NCBI GenBank assembly: GCA_030831945.1 | Contig: JAURKC010000004.1 | Coordinates: 236,505 to 300,504, forward strand | DNA: 64,000 nucleotides | DNA from: Ferruginibacter sp. | GTDB lineage: Bacteria > Bacteroidota > Bacteroidia > Chitinophagales > Chitinophagaceae | Direction of reading: 5' to 3' | Part shown: positions 61,659 to 64,000 of the stretch, piece by piece | Layout of the letters: each line of letters begins with the position of its first letter | Numbering within the stretch: the first letter of the stretch is position 1 | Notes under the pieces: model-generated | Databases searched by the model: none | What the model was told of the DNA's origin: nothing | What the model saw: the letters and a program-made list of their open reading frames with translations, nothing else | Made by a program: the position numbers and the translations under genes

Positions 61659-63707
61659 ATGAACCCTAGCATCCCTTTAAGAAAAATTTATGTAACCCTC
61701 CTAGCAGCCTTTGTTTTGGCCGCATGCAACCAACCCATACCTAACAATGCTAAACCCGATGTATTGGCGAAAAATATGGATACCACCCTATTACCTGGGG
61801 AAGATATTTTTCAATACGCTAATGGTGGATGGATCAAGAATAATCCCATTCCTGCTGAGGAAAGTCAATGGGGCATTGGTAACCTAGTGATCGAAGAAAA
61901 TACCAAGCGATTAAGAACAATCAGCGAAAGCGCTTCCAAAGAGAATGCAGTAAATGGATCGGCAGCTCAAAAAATTGGTAACTTTTGGCAAGCCGCCATG
62001 GATACACTGAAAATTGAAGCCGCAGGAACAACACCACTCAATACCTACATCAATAAAATTGAATCCATCAACGACACCAAATCCCTATTATCCGTTTTGG
62101 CAGAGTTAGACCAGATCGGTGTTAATGGCCCTATTCAATTTTTTGTAGCACAAGATGCAAAACAAAGTGACCTAAATGCACTTCAACTTTGGCAAACAGG
62201 TATTGGCTTGCCTGAAAGAGAATATTATTTTAAAAGTGATTCTTCTACCCTAAACATTAGAACAGCCTATGTAAAAAATATAACTCAAACGCTTATGCTA
62301 ATTGGTGAAGACAGTTTGAAAGCTGCTAAAGCAGCCACCGATATTTTATCACTAGAAACATCGCTAGCAAAGGCGCACAAAAAATTAGAAGACCTTAGAG
62401 ATCCTTATGCAAATTATAACAAAATGAAATTTGCTAACCTTGCCAAAATTTGTCCTGCTGTAAATTGGGATAATTATTTAATTGAAAATGGAATCGGTAA
62501 ATCAGATTCAGTCATTGTAGGACAACCTGCTTATTACCAAGCGCTGAATAATTTATTAAATAATTCACCACTAGCTACTTGGAAAAATATGATGCGGTAT
62601 CGATTGACCAAAAGATTTTCGGAAGTACTACCAGATAAATTTGGACAATTGGCATTTGACTTTAGCAAATTATTTTCTGGCGCAAAGGAACGAAAGCCAA
62701 GATGGAAAAGAGTAATACGTGCTGAAGAAAATGCAATGGGTGAATTGCTTGGTCAATTGTATGTGAAAGAATTTTTTAATGAAAAAGCGAAGCAACGATA
62801 TGAAAAAATGGTAGACGATGTAAAGCTTGCCTACAGTGAAAGAATTAAAAAGCTTACTTGGATGAGCGACACTACCAAACAAAAAGCCTTGATCAAATTA
62901 GCCGCAGTAAAAATGAAAGTGGGCTACCCCAATAAATGGAAAGATTTTTCATCCATGGAAATCGTGAAAGAAAGTTATTTTCAAAACCTAGTAAATTCAA
63001 CCAAGTGGTGGCACCAGTATGAAATGAATAAACTAGGAAAACCAGTAGACAGAGAGGAATGGGATATGACGCCTCAAACATACAATGCCTACTACAATCC
63101 AAGCAATAACGAAATCGTTTTGCCTGCAGGTATTTTCACCGTACCCGGTTACAAAGATGAAGAGCTAGATGACGCGACCGTATACGGATATGCAGGTGCA
63201 AGTACCATTGGACATGAGATAACTCATGGATTTGATGATGAAGGTAGACAGTACGATGAGAAAGGAAATTTAAAAAGTTGGTGGACTAAAAATGATGAAC
63301 AAGAATTTAATAAAAGAGCTGCAGTAATGATTAATCAATTCAATGCATTTGAACCTTTACCAGGCAGTCATATCAATGGTAAAGCAACCTTAGGTGAAAA
63401 TATTGCTGACTTAGGTGGCATACTAATAGCGTTAGATGCATTTAAAAAAACAACACAATTTAAAAACAATCAACCCATCGCTGGTCTAAGTCCAATGAAA
63501 AGATATTTCTTAGGTTACGCATTAGGATGGATGGGCTATCCAACTGAACAATCATTAAAAAATCAATTGATGACAGATGTTCACTCTCCTGCAAAATACA
63601 GAGTAAACGGACCCTTTGTAAATGTGAAAGAATTTTATAGTGCCTTTGATATTCAAGCAAAAGATAAAATTTATTTAGCTGATAGTGTAAGAGTAAATAT
63701 TTGGTAG
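61659..63707 (+). CDS. M13 family metallopeptidase (neprilysin-like), lipoprotein
   Basis: Lipobox VLAAC; STIGHEITHGFDDEGRQYD, LGENIADLGG. Confidence 0.96.
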   Translation: MNPSIPLRKIYVTLLAAFVLAACNQPIPNNAKPDVLAKNMDTTLLPGEDIFQYANGGWIKNNPIPAEESQWGIGNLVIEENTKRLRTISESASKENAVNGSAAQKIGNFWQAAMDTLKIEAAGTTPLNTYINKIESINDTKSLLSVLAELDQIGVNGPIQFFVAQDAKQSDLNALQLWQTGIGLPEREYYFKSDSSTLNIRTAYVKNITQTLMLIGEDSLKAAKAATDILSLETSLAKAHKKLEDLRDPYANYNKMKFANLAKICPAVNWDNYLIENGIGKSDSVIVGQPAYYQALNNLLNNSPLATWKNMMRYRLTKRFSEVLPDKFGQLAFDFSKLFSGAKERKPRWKRVIRAEENAMGELLGQLYVKEFFNEKAKQRYEKMVDDVKLAYSERIKKLTWMSDTTKQKALIKLAAVKMKVGYPNKWKDFSSMEIVKESYFQNLVNSTKWWHQYEMNKLGKPVDREEWDMTPQTYNAYYNPSNNEIVLPAGIFTVPGYKDEELDDATVYGYAGASTIGHEITHGFDDEGRQYDEKGNLKSWWTKNDEQEFNKRAAVMINQFNAFEPLPGSHINGKATLGENIADLGGILIALDAFKKTTQFKNNQPIAGLSPMKRYFLGYALGWMGYPTEQSLKNQLMTDVHSPAKYRVNGPFVNVKEFYSAFDIQAKDKIYLADSVRVNIW

Positions 63708-63715
63708 GGGGGATT

Positions 63716-63763
63716 TTTAAATCAAACTCTTAATCGATTATTCGATTAAGAGTTTGATTTAAA
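63716..63763. terminator. Long-stem terminator downstream of the M13 peptidase gene
   Basis: TTTAAATCAAACTCTTAATCGA-ttat-TCGATTAAGAGTTTGATTTAAA 22-bp perfect stem. Confidence 0.85.
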
Positions 63764-63845
63764 AAAATCGATAATAACTACTATCTTTTTTTGTTTATAA
63801 AAGTTAGGTAAATTGGATTTAAATTTCTTTTGAAATAGAGTGCTT

Positions 63846-64000
63846 TTACTTTTTTGCCTTGATGCAAAAAAGTAACAAAAAAAATCAATCCTGCGAATAA
63901 AAAGGCTGAAATTTTACATATCAGCCTAAAATCAAGGAACTCGCGGGTAGAGTAAATTACTTTAACGAGCGCGAGCGCTCAAACAGCCTTGATTTTTTAA
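63846..64000. repeat. Copy C of the dispersed structured intergenic repeat (inverted relative to copy A; truncated by window end)
   Basis: Reverse complement matches ~20906-21059 almost throughout, except the central loop. Stems: TTACTTTTTTGC/GCAAAAAAGTAA (63846-63875), AAAATCAAGG (63928-63937)/CCTTGATTTT (63987-63996). Confidence 0.88.

Noticed and set aside
1-64000. Toxin-antitoxin, restriction-modification, retron, secretion or biosynthetic gene cluster
   Set aside because: Reviewed every ORF in the provided track; none carried recognisable signatures of these systems.

Overview
This 64 kb window is an AT-rich chromosomal segment from a Bacteroidota bacterium. Gene content suggests Chitinophagaceae, but that is inference. 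It is mostly housekeeping: SOS polymerase genes (umuD'/umuC-like) with a SRAP/YedK gene, rnpB (RNase P RNA, absent from the ORF track), gyrA, recF plus a DUF721 gene, pdhA, ribH, folP, ndk, glnS, dapF, lpxK, rsmD, ccmE/ccmF-like genes, a bshB1-like gene, trxB and one tRNA-Cys(GCA). The last ~14 kb is more accessory: a SusC/SusD pair, a GMC oxidoreductase with a gluconate-dehydrogenase subunit-3-like partner, a DUF1080 protein and a Gfo/Idh/MocA oxidoreductase. Together these resemble an oxidative (3-keto) sugar utilisation locus without a classical glycoside hydrolase. The most unusual non-coding signal is a dispersed, highly structured intergenic repeat. One copy lies at ~20.7-21.06 kb (two tandem diverged units), a near-identical inverted copy at 63.85-64.0 kb (cut by the window edge), and a degenerate relative at ~48.5-48.66 kb. 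A second repeat is a pair of inverted heptamer (CCATTCA/CCATTGC) arrays around the umuC-SRAP junction that runs into the umuC C-terminus. I saw no CRISPR array, transposase, prophage, rRNA or recognisable defence system.
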